Positions 54,215 to 62,620 of a stretch of 64,000 nucleotides of DNA are shown piece by piece. The stretch is from the NCBI GenBank assembly GCA_029781865.1, contig JAKOVW010000081.1, positions 286,972 through 350,971 of the forward strand. The letters run 5' to 3'. The first letter of the stretch is position 1. Each line of letters opens with the position of its first letter. Made by a program: the position numbers and the translations under genes. The notes under the pieces are model-generated. The model saw only the letters and a list, made by a program, of their open reading frames with translations, ran no database searches and was not told where the DNA came from. This stretch comes from Bacteroidota bacterium (lineage in GTDB: Bacteria > Bacteroidota > Bacteroidia > Chitinophagales > Saprospiraceae).

Positions 54215-54414
54215 TTACTTATCCGCAATTGTTTTTAAAAATTTCGGAACCGTTCTGTTTTTTGAAATTTGTTCATACGCATATCCGATTGAAATTAATT
54301 CTCCTTCACTGAAGGCTACACCAATAAATGAAATTCCAACCTGCAGATTATGGACCGCTCCCATTGGTATTGTTATGGAGGGATAACCACATACAGCTGC
54401 ACAGTGAACTCTAA
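54215..54414 (-). pseudogene. C-terminal remnant of an amidase gene
   Basis: The minus strand encodes a continuous run of about 66 residues, with AAVCGYPSITIPMGAVHNLQ, GISFIGVAFSEGEL, ISIGYAYEQ and a final PKFLKTIADK before a stop at 54215. This matches the C-terminal part of GatA/AmiE-type amidases, whose pattern is AAVAGYPSITVPMG...GLPVGISFFG. The rest of the roughly 500-residue enzyme is absent: the methyltransferase gene begins upstream at 54450. It is a truncated fragment without a start codon. Confidence 0.85.
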
Positions 54415-54449
54415 CATAAGATGAAAAGGGAAAACGATAAAGAATAAAT

Positions 54450-55199
54450 TCAATTCACTCTTCCCACTTTCAGGATCAATTTCCAACGCACTGATTTCTC
54501 AGCTGCACCGTCCTTCCAGATCTTCATCAAACGGTTTTCTAATTCAAGAGTGGGATTAAGGTTGTTGGTTGTTATGTAGCGTTGTGTTGCGGACCAGGTA
54601 TTCAGGTAACCGATCAGATCATCGCGATTCATAGTTTTGGTCGCATAGAATTGAGGAGTACTAATTGCTTGAAATGGAAAAGGAATTCCGGAATATTCAT
54701 TTTCTACGAGGCGGTTTTCAGCAAGCCAATAATCATTCAGGGTGTGATCATGAAATTCATTAATCAGCGCATCGATTTCCGGTGAGATTCTTGTAACACC
54801 GTAAGCCCAGGCTGCAAGAACTCCATTTTGTTTCAAAACACGCCGCGCTTCATTGTAGAATGAATCAAAATCAAACCAATGCAAGGCATTCGCAACAGAA
54901 ATTAAATCAACGGTATGAGCTTGCAATGAAGTTTGCTCTGCTTTCTCAACGAGATAGGTGATTCGGTCATTGAGCATTGCATGTTTGATCTGCTCATTAC
55001 TAGGATCTGTTGCAATAATTTTATCATAAAATTCCGATAATCCAACTGCCGCCTGTCCATTTCCGGTACCGCAATCCCAGGCCAATTCATGATTTTCCGT
55101 AAGCGATGATAGAAACTCAAATAAAGTCTTTGGATAGGTGGGTCTATACTTTAGATAGATTTGCGATTGCTTTGAAAAATTATCTTTAAAACTGATCAT
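54450..55199 (-). CDS. Class I SAM-dependent methyltransferase
   Basis: The protein is 249 residues from MISFKDNFSKQSQIYLKYRPTYP; a GTG two codons earlier opens the longest frame. The SAM-binding motif I is LAWDCGTGNGQAAVGL near residue 36, motif II IIATDPSNEQI, and VDLISVANALHWFDFDSFYNEARRVLKQNGVLAAWAYG gives motifs IV-VI. The DHWF-type aromatic in the active site suggests a small-molecule target such as trans-aconitate. The substrate is unknown. It lies downstream of the outer-membrane barrel gene. Confidence 0.85.
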   Translation of the reverse strand: MISFKDNFSKQSQIYLKYRPTYPKTLFEFLSSLTENHELAWDCGTGNGQAAVGLSEFYDKIIATDPSNEQIKHAMLNDRITYLVEKAEQTSLQAHTVDLISVANALHWFDFDSFYNEARRVLKQNGVLAAWAYGVTRISPEIDALINEFHDHTLNDYWLAENRLVENEYSGIPFPFQAISTPQFYATKTMNRDDLIGYLNTWSATQRYITTNNLNPTLELENRLMKIWKDGAAEKSVRWKLILKVGRVN

Positions 55200-55282
55200 G
55201 TACACTGAAGTATTACAATGAATACATTATGAATTTTCGGTTTTGCTGCATAGAAAGAATCTACTGCATATTAAATTGCTCA

Positions 55283-55954
55283 TTATATTAAATCAAAGGT
55301 GAAGCGTAGACCGTAATTGTATAAATTAGAATTTGGCTCAAAGTAGCTTTTGAGGTAATATTTAACCATTGCTTCAACCGAAATATTAAAATGTTGTAAA
55401 CAAACAAATTGATAACCAAAGCTGACCAGTGGAACAAAATTTAATTTAGTCCGGTGTCCGTTTTCATTTGACAACTTATCAATCTTACCATTGCCATAAT
55501 AAATGATTCGGTTGGAGGTATTTGAAATTTGATAGGTAAATTCCATTCCGGTCGCCAGGAAAAATTTAGTTTCCTTCAGCTGAAACTTAAAAACAACAGG
55601 TAATTGCAATTCCTTGAATGAAATCTCTGATTCAATCCGCGACATGGAAATAACTCCGGTTGAGTCAATATCAGAACCAAAGACCAATCCTGTTTGCGCA
55701 TAATTATATCGCTTGATACCAATTCCCAGTCCCGAGCGCAATGTAGTTTTTGATGATAAGGTAAATTCAAAATTAAATCCGGCTGAAATACCTGTTTTTG
55801 AAGTGGAATGTTCCTGACCAATCGGACTACCGGTAGTTAATCCATTTACCTCGGGATTCAAATACAATCCTGCATTTTTCAAAATGAATTTATCTTTTTG
55901 TTGTCCAAAAAGGACTAGAGGTAAAATGAAAATCATGCCAAGCCATTTTATCAT
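55283..55954 (-). CDS. PorT-like outer-membrane beta-barrel protein
   Basis: The 223-residue protein has a signal peptide (residues 1-18) followed by about eight amphipathic beta strands. Marks are TGISAGFNFEFTLSSKTTLRSGLGIGIKRYNY, then ELQLPVVFKFQLKETKFFLATGMEFTYQ, and a terminal aromatic, GLRFTFDLI. This is the pattern of the small PorT/OmpW-like barrels of Bacteroidota. The role is unknown. It lies 58 bases downstream of the beta-helix gene on the same strand. Confidence 0.8.
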   Translation of the reverse strand: MIKWLGMIFILPLVLFGQQKDKFILKNAGLYLNPEVNGLTTGSPIGQEHSTSKTGISAGFNFEFTLSSKTTLRSGLGIGIKRYNYAQTGLVFGSDIDSTGVISMSRIESEISFKELQLPVVFKFQLKETKFFLATGMEFTYQISNTSNRIIYYGNGKIDKLSNENGHRTKLNFVPLVSFGYQFVCLQHFNISVEAMVKYYLKSYFEPNSNLYNYGLRFTFDLI

Positions 55955-56012
55955 CGCATTTTATTTATTTGTTCATTTGCAGAAACAATTATAAATATGA
56001 GTATTTGATCCA

Positions 56013-57845
56013 TTACTCCACATAAATTTTATAGGAATGAATTTGCTTATTTTTTGAAATGATATTTAAGAAATAAATTCCTTGCTTTTCATCCTTAAAT
56101 TCAACTCTAGTACGATGTGGCTCATTGCTGACTTTTAAATCTATTCCCCGACCTAAAATGTCATACATGTATAAGGTATAATTGGTGATTTCTTTTGTCT
56201 CTATGGTGAATATTCCCTTTGATGGATTTGGATATAGGATAAATGGTACGGAGAGCCAATCTGGTTGTTTGCTTTCTGTCGTGATGTGATTGCACGAGTT
56301 CAAAATGGAATTCAAATTATTTATATCACAACCGATATCACTTCCATCTGTCGCCGCATTTTTATAGGGACTGTTATTGGCAAGTCGATAATCCCCACCT
56401 GCATAATTTATAAAATTGACATTCGAAATCGCTGCCGGGAAATAATTGCTGTTTGAAAATCCGGCCGGCTTTCCTCCGGTAAACACATTTTTTTCCCAAC
56501 CGGAATAGGTCAAACCCTGGAATCCATCATACCATTGACTGATATTATTGGTCATTTGAATATTTTTTACGGTACCGTATGCAAAAGCAATATTGTTTGC
56601 CGTATGCAAAAGCGTATTGTGATCAAAGCACAAATCATCTAATGCAGTAGCCTGTACCAATCGTCCCGTTTTATCATTAGGGCCCCAGGCACCGCCAATG
56701 TCTTCAAACAAATTGTTTTCCAGCAGAATCCGGTGTTCACCTTTTCCTTCGCTGCCATAAAAAGAAAACCCGGCATTCATATGGCGGAACACATTGTTGC
56801 GGAAGATCAAATCCTGAATGACACACCAGGGCATGGTACCGCTTTCGTCACGCGTTGTAAGAACAATACCGAATCCGGATTGCGGACCACCGGCAACATT
56901 CGGATCAGAAGGCCAGCAGTTTTCGAAGATGTTGCCTTCAATCAACATGCGTTGCCCGGATTTGATTTCAAAACAATTCTTCACACCCCAGATCTTTCCT
57001 GCAAATGTGGGATCTGCGGGATTCCATGTTGCTCTTTTGGTCATCACGTTGCATCTGATCTCCACATCTGATGGAACCAGATCGACGATGCTGGATTTTG
57101 CACCACCAAATAATATCGTGATGTGCGAAGCTTCCAGATAGTTATTTACTATTTTGAATGGTCCTGCACCATTGTAACACGCAATTGTTTTTGACTCAAA
57201 GGTGGATATGCCGGATTCAGCATGAATATTGTCAATGCGCGAGTCAATAATCGCAGCATTACGGCAATTCAAGGCGACACCTACTTTCAGATTTCCGTTA
57301 TTATTGCCATGAATATAACATCGATCAATGATCATATTGTTTGGAAGATCCGATAAATTGGTTTCGGTTCCATTTCCAAAATTCACCAGGTTATACTGGT
57401 CGGATGCATTTTTTGGCAAACTGATTTCAAGTCCGATCAATCTGTAATTGGAAGCTCCCATCTCGGTGGTGAATGCAGGCACCTGTCCGGCTGATAAAAT
57501 GCGCGCCATGAATAGCGTGTCTGCAGGTGTGATGCGCGTACCCGGCATGGGTAGCAAATTTTCTTTTGACGAACGGATATAAATCCATTCACTTCCGTTT
57601 TTTTTACGTAAAATATAATTGCCGGTGAATGTAATTCCCGCTTGTATTTCAATGATGTCACCCGGAATGGCCTGATCGATGGCTGACTGAAGATTCGATC
57701 CGGCCTTTACTGTAATAATGTGACCCGATGGTAGCTTGTAGTCTGAATTTACATAAGTTAAAGGCAAAAGTGGCTGACAGGTTTGTGATACTGCAACAGA
57801 TGCAATTAGAAAGCAGGCAATCCATACAGTTAATCCTTTCTTCAT
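56013..57845 (-). CDS. Right-handed parallel beta-helix protein with T9SS sorting domain
   Basis: The 610-residue protein has a signal peptide (residues 1-20). A long parallel beta-helix covers residues 40-500, with turns such as IIEIQAGITFTGNYILRKKNGSEWIYIRSS, PNNMIIDRCYIHGNNNGN, and DLIFRNNVFRHMNAGFSFYGSEG. The tail (FILYPNPSKGIFTIET ... GIYFLNIISKNK) is a T9SS type-A domain. The fold is that of secreted polysaccharide lyases and surface glycan-binding proteins. Its layout matches the protein at 45313, about 11 kb away, but the two share no long identical stretch by eye. Confidence 0.85.
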   Translation of the reverse strand: MKKGLTVWIACFLIASVAVSQTCQPLLPLTYVNSDYKLPSGHIITVKAGSNLQSAIDQAIPGDIIEIQAGITFTGNYILRKKNGSEWIYIRSSKENLLPMPGTRITPADTLFMARILSAGQVPAFTTEMGASNYRLIGLEISLPKNASDQYNLVNFGNGTETNLSDLPNNMIIDRCYIHGNNNGNLKVGVALNCRNAAIIDSRIDNIHAESGISTFESKTIACYNGAGPFKIVNNYLEASHITILFGGAKSSIVDLVPSDVEIRCNVMTKRATWNPADPTFAGKIWGVKNCFEIKSGQRMLIEGNIFENCWPSDPNVAGGPQSGFGIVLTTRDESGTMPWCVIQDLIFRNNVFRHMNAGFSFYGSEGKGEHRILLENNLFEDIGGAWGPNDKTGRLVQATALDDLCFDHNTLLHTANNIAFAYGTVKNIQMTNNISQWYDGFQGLTYSGWEKNVFTGGKPAGFSNSNYFPAAISNVNFINYAGGDYRLANNSPYKNAATDGSDIGCDINNLNSILNSCNHITTESKQPDWLSVPFILYPNPSKGIFTIETKEITNYTLYMYDILGRGIDLKVSNEPHRTRVEFKDEKQGIYFLNIISKNKQIHSYKIYVE

Positions 57846-57875
57846 TTCCTGATTTTGAATTGTAACATCAACTTG

Positions 57876-58598
57876 CTATTTTGTCAATTTTAATGCACTG
57901 TCCAGGCGTTGTGCTGCATTTTCCCAGTTTAAGATGTTGAATAGAGCATCCACAAAATCGGTTCTTTTATTTTTATACTTCAGATAGTAAGCATGTTCCC
58001 AAACATCGATAACCAATATCGGAATCACACCCCATTGTGTTAACTTTTCATGATTCTCACATTGAAACACCATTAAACTATCTGAATAGGGTTGATACCC
58101 TAAAATTCCCCAGCCATTACCATCAATAGTTTTTGAAGTTGCTGCAATATATGTTTTCAACTTATCATAACTGCCGAAGTCTTTTTCAATTCTTCGCAAC
58201 AATTCGCCTGAAGGTGAAGTCGGTTTATTGCTAAGATTCGTCCAAAAGATGGAATGCAAAATATGAGACGAAAAATGATAACACAGTTTCTTTGTCCAAA
58301 AATCTATCGTTTCAGGATTGCTATCCAGAGCTTCCTTAATTTTTTTTAAATCATTGTTTGCAGCTTTTACTGCCCCTCCATGGTGGAATGTAAAATGCAG
58401 ATGCATAGTTTCAGCATCCATGTAGGGTTCCAGATGGTTTTCCGGATACGGCAGTGATTGTTGAATAAAATTTCCGTTTGCATCCACCAATTTGTCCATG
58501 CCACTCTCATTAATGGAAGCGGAAAATACTGAATTTACAGGTAGTACACCGGCACCACCCAGAATCAAACTATTTTGTAGAAATTCTTTTCTATTCAT
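57876..58598 (-). CDS. Exported Fe/Mn superoxide dismutase
   Basis: The 240-residue enzyme has an N-terminal leader MNRKEFLQNSLILGGAGVLPV with a single Arg where a twin-arginine signal would have two, suggesting export. The Fe/Mn dismutase metal ligands are present: His in HLHFTFHHGGAVKAAN near residue 67, His in SSHILHSIFW near residue 111, and Asp and His in LVIDVWEHAYYLKYKNKR near residues 196-200. It removes superoxide outside the cytoplasm. It follows the YncE-like gene by five bases on the same strand, so the two are co-transcribed. Confidence 0.9.
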   Translation of the reverse strand: MNRKEFLQNSLILGGAGVLPVNSVFSASINESGMDKLVDANGNFIQQSLPYPENHLEPYMDAETMHLHFTFHHGGAVKAANNDLKKIKEALDSNPETIDFWTKKLCYHFSSHILHSIFWTNLSNKPTSPSGELLRRIEKDFGSYDKLKTYIAATSKTIDGNGWGILGYQPYSDSLMVFQCENHEKLTQWGVIPILVIDVWEHAYYLKYKNKRTDFVDALFNILNWENAAQRLDSALKLTK

Positions 58599-58603
58599 GG
58601 TTT

Positions 58604-59605
58604 TTAGTTAATATGATAAACAAGCAGGAAGGCAGGACGATTAGTACCCATTGGTGAAGCTACGATAAATTGATTTAATTCCGGAATGAACAAAGAAGTC
58701 CTTGCCATTAATCCAGTGATTATTTTATCTGTTCGCTTGTAACTTCCGGACGTATTCATCTTAAACACTTCAACAAACCCGGATCCATAACTCAGATAAA
58801 TTTGTTTGCGGGCTTTATCAAAATAAATATCGTCCACATCTTTTTCGGTGTCAATGGATGCTATTTGCTTTCCGTTTTCAGCATCCAGAATCAGAAGTTT
58901 GGGCGGATACCGGCAACCTATAAACAAGCGATGATATGTTTCATCCAGACTCATCGGAAAGTTGGATTGTGCTTCCGTCAAATCCCATTGAGCTGTTGCC
59001 CTGTTTTTCTCCAAGTCGATGATTTCAATTTTGCGAGTATCCGGTACATTTACATAAAGTCGATTGGTTGATCGGTCGATTTGAAATGATTCCGGATGTC
59101 CCGTCAACTTTATTTCCTGCATTAGTTTGAAACTGCGTGCATCAATAATCGCAATGCCACCGCTACCGTATCCGACATATATTTTTTGTGCTGTCGAATC
59201 ATAGCGTATATTATCTGCATCACTTGATAATTGAATGGTTAGTTTTTTCTGAAAGGTTAGCGCATCAAACACGTCGCAGGCTCCATTTGCTCCGCTGGTT
59301 ACCACGATTGAATTGCTTTGTGGAATATAGACAACACCATGCGGTTTTCGCAGACCGGTTATGGTGTGATACATGGTTTTATTTTTCAAATCAACGACCA
59401 CAACCGAATTATAATTGACTGCAGTAATAAAAACCAGCTGACGTTTTTCATCCAATGCCATATGATCGAGTCTGCCGGTTATGTTGGGCAAAGGAATGGA
59501 GTCCAGAAATTGCAATGAGTTATTCTTTGTGCGACTTTGACCATTTAAATGAAAACCAGAGAAGAAGATGATCAGCATGACGATGGGCAAAGTAAATTTA
59601 TTCAT
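58604..59605 (-). CDS. YncE-like exported seven-bladed beta-propeller
   Basis: The 333-residue protein has a signal peptide (residues 1-22, near LNGQ) and six or seven YVTN-type blades: GRLDHMALDEKRQLVFITAVNYNSVVVVDL, RKPHGVVYIPQSNSIVVTSG, DADNIRYDSTAQKIYVGYG and others. YncE-like propellers act as binding platforms in the periplasm. The close link to the dismutase gene (five bases) implies a shared role in redox or metal stress, but this is inference. Confidence 0.85.
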   Translation of the reverse strand: MNKFTLPIVMLIIFFSGFHLNGQSRTKNNSLQFLDSIPLPNITGRLDHMALDEKRQLVFITAVNYNSVVVVDLKNKTMYHTITGLRKPHGVVYIPQSNSIVVTSGANGACDVFDALTFQKKLTIQLSSDADNIRYDSTAQKIYVGYGSGGIAIIDARSFKLMQEIKLTGHPESFQIDRSTNRLYVNVPDTRKIEIIDLEKNRATAQWDLTEAQSNFPMSLDETYHRLFIGCRYPPKLLILDAENGKQIASIDTEKDVDDIYFDKARKQIYLSYGSGFVEVFKMNTSGSYKRTDKIITGLMARTSLFIPELNQFIVASPMGTNRPAFLLVYHIN

Positions 59606-59713
59606 GTTTCTGTTTTAGTTGCCGGGCCGGTATCATTTATAATTAAATCCTGCTTTTTTCTCTGCCGCTGCCGGATCAGTATAGAAATCGACTCAGCCAA
59701 AATCAGCATGATT

Positions 59714-61105
59714 TTATTTCTTCAGCAGCTGATCGAGATAACTATTGAGTGTAGTCCGGTTGACCATGCGGTTGACTACGATTCCATTCTTATCTACGAG
59801 GATTAATGCAGGCGTACCCGGGATTGGAAAATTCTTATTGATTACTTCGCGCTGATCATAATCGGGGATCCGCAAATTGATCCAATTCATTGGATTCGTT
59901 TGCATATAGCTGCGCCATTTACCTTCATCATGATCCATCGAAACGCCGATGATCTCAAGTCCTCTTTGTTTATACTTGTTATAGACTATGGCCAACTCGG
60001 GTTCAAATTCCCTGCAATGCGAACAATCAGAGCGCCAGAAAAACAATAAGCTCAATTTATTTTTTGCAGCCAGATCAATGAGATGATAATATTTTCCCAG
60101 GCTATCCGGTAAATTAAAATTGAATGCCTTTTTACCAACCTCGCAATTTTTCAACGCGGAAAGCATGGAGCCCTGGTTAGCATGAGCTTCATCGGCTTCA
60201 CATTCTGAAAGATAAAACTTCATTAAATAGGTTAAGGAAATATCATCGCGGTTACCAACAAATTTGTTGAACAAATAATGAAACAACCATTCATCGACTT
60301 CTTTATTTCCTTCGCGCCGGTACATGACGCGGTCAATAAATAAATACAATTCGGCGGTATCTGTTTTTGAAAATTTGGATGAATAATTATTCAGTGCTTT
60401 AATCAATGCGTTATGCGCTAATATGCGCTTATCCCCAAAAGGTATTTTATCGAGTAAATGTTTCCGCTCAAATTCGTCCTGTGATAAAGCGGCTACGCGC
60501 TTATCTTTTGGATAATCTTCTTTTACCGGAATATAAAGCAATTTGCTCAGCACATCACCCGTGAAGGTACCTTTTAGTTTGTCTGCAATTTCTATGCAAT
60601 GTTTATTAAGCGATTTGCGCAAATCATCCAGTTGATTTTTAATGGATGGATCCACTGCAAGGCTGGTATCCTTGTTTACGATATTATCTTTAAGTACTTT
60701 GTATTGTTTGGATTCAGTGATGAGCAATTCGTACGCTTCATTTTCTTTACCTTTTAATTTGGCTGCGCTTCCATTCATACTATTATAATCCAGGGTTCCG
60801 AAGTCATACAAGGTGTCGTTGTTTTTATAATTCGGCACATAGAAATCAATCCATTTATTGTTTTGTCCGCGCAGTCTGATCCGTTCCTGTAGTTCGTATA
60901 CGGACAGTCGTTTTCTGAAACCATTGTCATTATCGATGCCGGCGGAATCCGATTGCAACCAGCGGTCATCAGACCAATACTCCACCAGAATATTGCGCAT
61001 CACGTTTGAAGGTAAATTATCAATTTTACCTTTTATGGTAACCTGCGTTTTCCCGGAAAAAGGTAGCGAAAAGATCAGGGTCAATAGGATATAAAAACGG
61101 TTCAT
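59714..61105 (-). CDS. TlpA-like thioredoxin-fold exported protein with large N-terminal domain
   Basis: The protein is about 463 residues from MNRFYILLTLIF; the longest frame adds 28 residues before it. A signal peptide ends near GKTQ. Residues 20-330 form a mostly beta then helical N-terminal domain (DUF4369-like DNLPSNVMRNILVEYWSDD). The thioredoxin domain (residues 335-463) has the redox motif C-S-H-C in FFWRSDCSHCREFEP. It would reduce or oxidise disulfides in the periplasm, for example in cytochrome c maturation, although its partner is unknown. Downstream of it lies the YncE/dismutase pair. Confidence 0.82.
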   Translation of the reverse strand: MNRFYILLTLIFSLPFSGKTQVTIKGKIDNLPSNVMRNILVEYWSDDRWLQSDSAGIDNDNGFRKRLSVYELQERIRLRGQNNKWIDFYVPNYKNNDTLYDFGTLDYNSMNGSAAKLKGKENEAYELLITESKQYKVLKDNIVNKDTSLAVDPSIKNQLDDLRKSLNKHCIEIADKLKGTFTGDVLSKLLYIPVKEDYPKDKRVAALSQDEFERKHLLDKIPFGDKRILAHNALIKALNNYSSKFSKTDTAELYLFIDRVMYRREGNKEVDEWLFHYLFNKFVGNRDDISLTYLMKFYLSECEADEAHANQGSMLSALKNCEVGKKAFNFNLPDSLGKYYHLIDLAAKNKLSLLFFWRSDCSHCREFEPELAIVYNKYKQRGLEIIGVSMDHDEGKWRSYMQTNPMNWINLRIPDYDQREVINKNFPIPGTPALILVDKNGIVVNRMVNRTTLNSYLDQLLKK

Positions 61106-61166
61106 CTTATTACTTGCTTTAAATGCATAAAGTAGTTTCAACGGTAAAAATTTGCATGGATTATAA

Positions 61167-61505
61167 TCAGGCAGGACTTTGTTCGACAAATGATTTAAAC
61201 CTGTCCAGCGTATCCTGCATCTGCTTCATAAACAAGCCGGGCATCAACAGGGCCATCAGTTTCGGGATAAAACCGATAAATCTGGTATAATGGATTTCCG
61301 CTTCATAGATGGTTCTGTCCTGTTCCGGAGAATAGAACCGATTGGTCATGGTATTGACCATGTGTTTATGTTCGTACAATGCGCTGGACATGGCCGATAG
61401 ATTTTTAACCAATATCGTTTCAGTGAGCTCGATTTGCTTATGACCAAAAAGGGCGACTACTATGTAAATGGGAGCATTGATTTCCGTCGAACATTTAAAT
61501 TGCAT
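61167..61505 (-). CDS. SRPBCC (polyketide-cyclase-like) protein with apparent internal deletion
   Basis: The start MQFKCSTEINAPIYIVVALF and the C-terminal part KQIELTETILVKNLSAMSS, KHMVNTMTNRFYSP, EIHYTRFIGFIPKLMALLMPGLF match the SRPBCC/Polyketide_cyc2 family. A segment of about 30 residues expected between the N-terminal strand and the ETILVKN strand (the DNPDNLKEWQDGF-type loop and helix) is missing, so the 112-residue product is shorter than the usual 145-150. The longest frame carries 25 more residues upstream. TATATTTG, a TAnnTTTG box, lies at 61585-61578 on this strand. It may be a functional short variant or a decaying gene. Confidence 0.6.
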   Translation of the reverse strand: MQFKCSTEINAPIYIVVALFGHKQIELTETILVKNLSAMSSALYEHKHMVNTMTNRFYSPEQDRTIYEAEIHYTRFIGFIPKLMALLMPGLFMKQMQDTLDRFKSFVEQSPA

Positions 61506-61682
61506 ATCCAGAGTTTTGGATCCCTCATTGCAAGAATAAGGACCGTTTGATCCCGATAGAGGATCAAGCTGAACACACAAATATAATCCTTTGGAAAGGC
61601 AAACATAGAATTAATTATTTTAATATGTATGTGATTTATTATCAATGTTTAATTAGGCAAAAAAGACTAGTTTAAATTATTT

Positions 61683-61712
61683 TTGGAAAAAATAAGCAGG
61701 AATGTATCTTTG
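61683..61712 (+). promoter_or_regulatory. Full Bacteroidota promoter TTG-N19-TATCTTTG for tRNA-Val
   Basis: TTG at 61683-61685 and TATCTTTG at 61705-61712 match the consensus at the ideal 19-base spacing, about 38 bases upstream of the tRNA. Confidence 0.8.
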
Positions 61713-61749
61713 CAACCCGTTAGATACGGACCTGTACGAATTAAGGTTT

Positions 61750-61824
61750 GGGAGTTTAGCTCAGCTGGTTCAGAGCACCTGCCTTACAAGCAGGGGGTCA
61801 CTGGTTCGAACCCAGTAACTCCCA
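61750..61824 (+). tRNA. tRNA-Val (anticodon TAC)
   Basis: A full cloverleaf can be drawn. The acceptor stem is GGGAGTT with AACTCCC, discriminator A at 61824. The D-arm is GCTC/GAGC. The anticodon stem CCTGC/GCAGG has the loop CTTACAA with anticodon TAC at 61785-61787. There are five variable bases, and the T-arm is ACTGG/CCAGT with TTCGAAC. No CCA is encoded. The gene has its own promoter and terminator. It is the only tRNA in the window and borders a probable integrated element. Confidence 0.97.
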
Positions 61825-61833
61825 CTGAAAATC

Positions 61834-61869
61834 AAGCAGTTACAATAAATATTTTGTAGCTGCTTTTTT
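61834..61869 (+). terminator. Rho-independent terminator of the tRNA gene
   Basis: AGCAGTTACAA (61835-61845) pairs with TTGTAGCTGCT (61854-61864) over 11 base pairs including one G-U, with an eight-base loop, followed by T residues to 61869. It begins ten bases after the tRNA. Confidence 0.85.
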
Positions 61870-62191
61870 ATTTGCAAACATTTTGCAATCAAATTACCGG
61901 TTTCAGGATTTGAATGTTTTCTTATCGACACTCTTGATTACCATTTATAACACCTCTACCAATTTCTCCGGATTCCAAATTTTAGCATTATTTATCTATA
62001 GCTATTTTTTCAGGATTCACATTATAACACAACACTTATTTTCTTCCTAGCATCCCCCTATATACACCCCATACCCTTTTGTAGGGATGTTTTTATATCC
62101 CCCCTTATCATTCCCCCCCTCCAACATCAGGAGAGGAAAACTTCCCCTTCCCCTTAAATGAAGGATTCATTTTACATTAAAATTTTTACAA
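61870..62191. other. 322-base non-coding stretch at the edge of the probable element
   Basis: The first 180 bases are AT-rich. From about 62050 to 62150 the plus strand is C-rich, with CATCCCCC, ACACCCCATACCC and CCCCCCTCC runs and almost no G. CATCCC (near 62051) can pair with GGGATG (near 62093) across a long loop. No promoter box or open frame is clear. Confidence 0.5.
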
Positions 62192-62542
62192 ATGGTAACA
62201 GTAAGTGACTATGCCGTAAGGCAAAATGCAGAAGGAAAAGACTTTGTTGTTTTGATCCTTCAAGGAGACATGGAACTGGTCAAGTCTCAAACTACAGGTA
62301 GCTTTTATGCAACAGCTAAGAAGTGTACCATTACTTCAACCTTCAATGAACACACAGCAGCAGCATTGATTGGTAAAGAGATTCCAGGAAAGATTATTAA
62401 ACAGGATTGTGAACCTTATGAGTTTATAGTTCCGGAAACTGCTGAAGTGTTGGAACTTTCTCACAGATGGGTTTATGTTCCTGAAGTGCAAAAGCACAAT
62501 GAGATCACCTTTTCAAAGAATGGTAGTTTAGTAGAAGCTTAA
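62192..62542 (+). CDS. Conserved mobile-element protein of unknown function
   Basis: The 116-residue protein is acidic, beta-rich by appearance (FVVLILQGDMELVKSQTTGSFY, KKCTITSTFNEHTAAALIG) and has no recognised domain. Similar proteins sit upstream of Sak4-like ATPase genes in Bacteroidota elements, as I recall. Its size would suit an accessory DNA-binding role, but nothing in the sequence proves one. ATG start. The terminator at 62561-62587 separates it from the next gene. Confidence 0.65.
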   Translation: MVTVSDYAVRQNAEGKDFVVLILQGDMELVKSQTTGSFYATAKKCTITSTFNEHTAAALIGKEIPGKIIKQDCEPYEFIVPETAEVLELSHRWVYVPEVQKHNEITFSKNGSLVEA

Positions 62543-62560
62543 CTGCTGCTACCAAGGAAG

Positions 62561-62587
62561 GGTGTATATGTAATGTATACACCTTTT
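62561..62587 (+). terminator. Hairpin with short T run between element genes
   Basis: GGTGTATA (62561-62568) pairs with TATACACC (62576-62583) around a TGTAATG loop, extended by weaker pairs into the flanking TTTT. It may act as a partial terminator or attenuator before the ATPase gene. Confidence 0.5.
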
Positions 62588-62620
62588 CCATTTTTTTAAA
62601 CCCGTTTAAAACATATAAAC

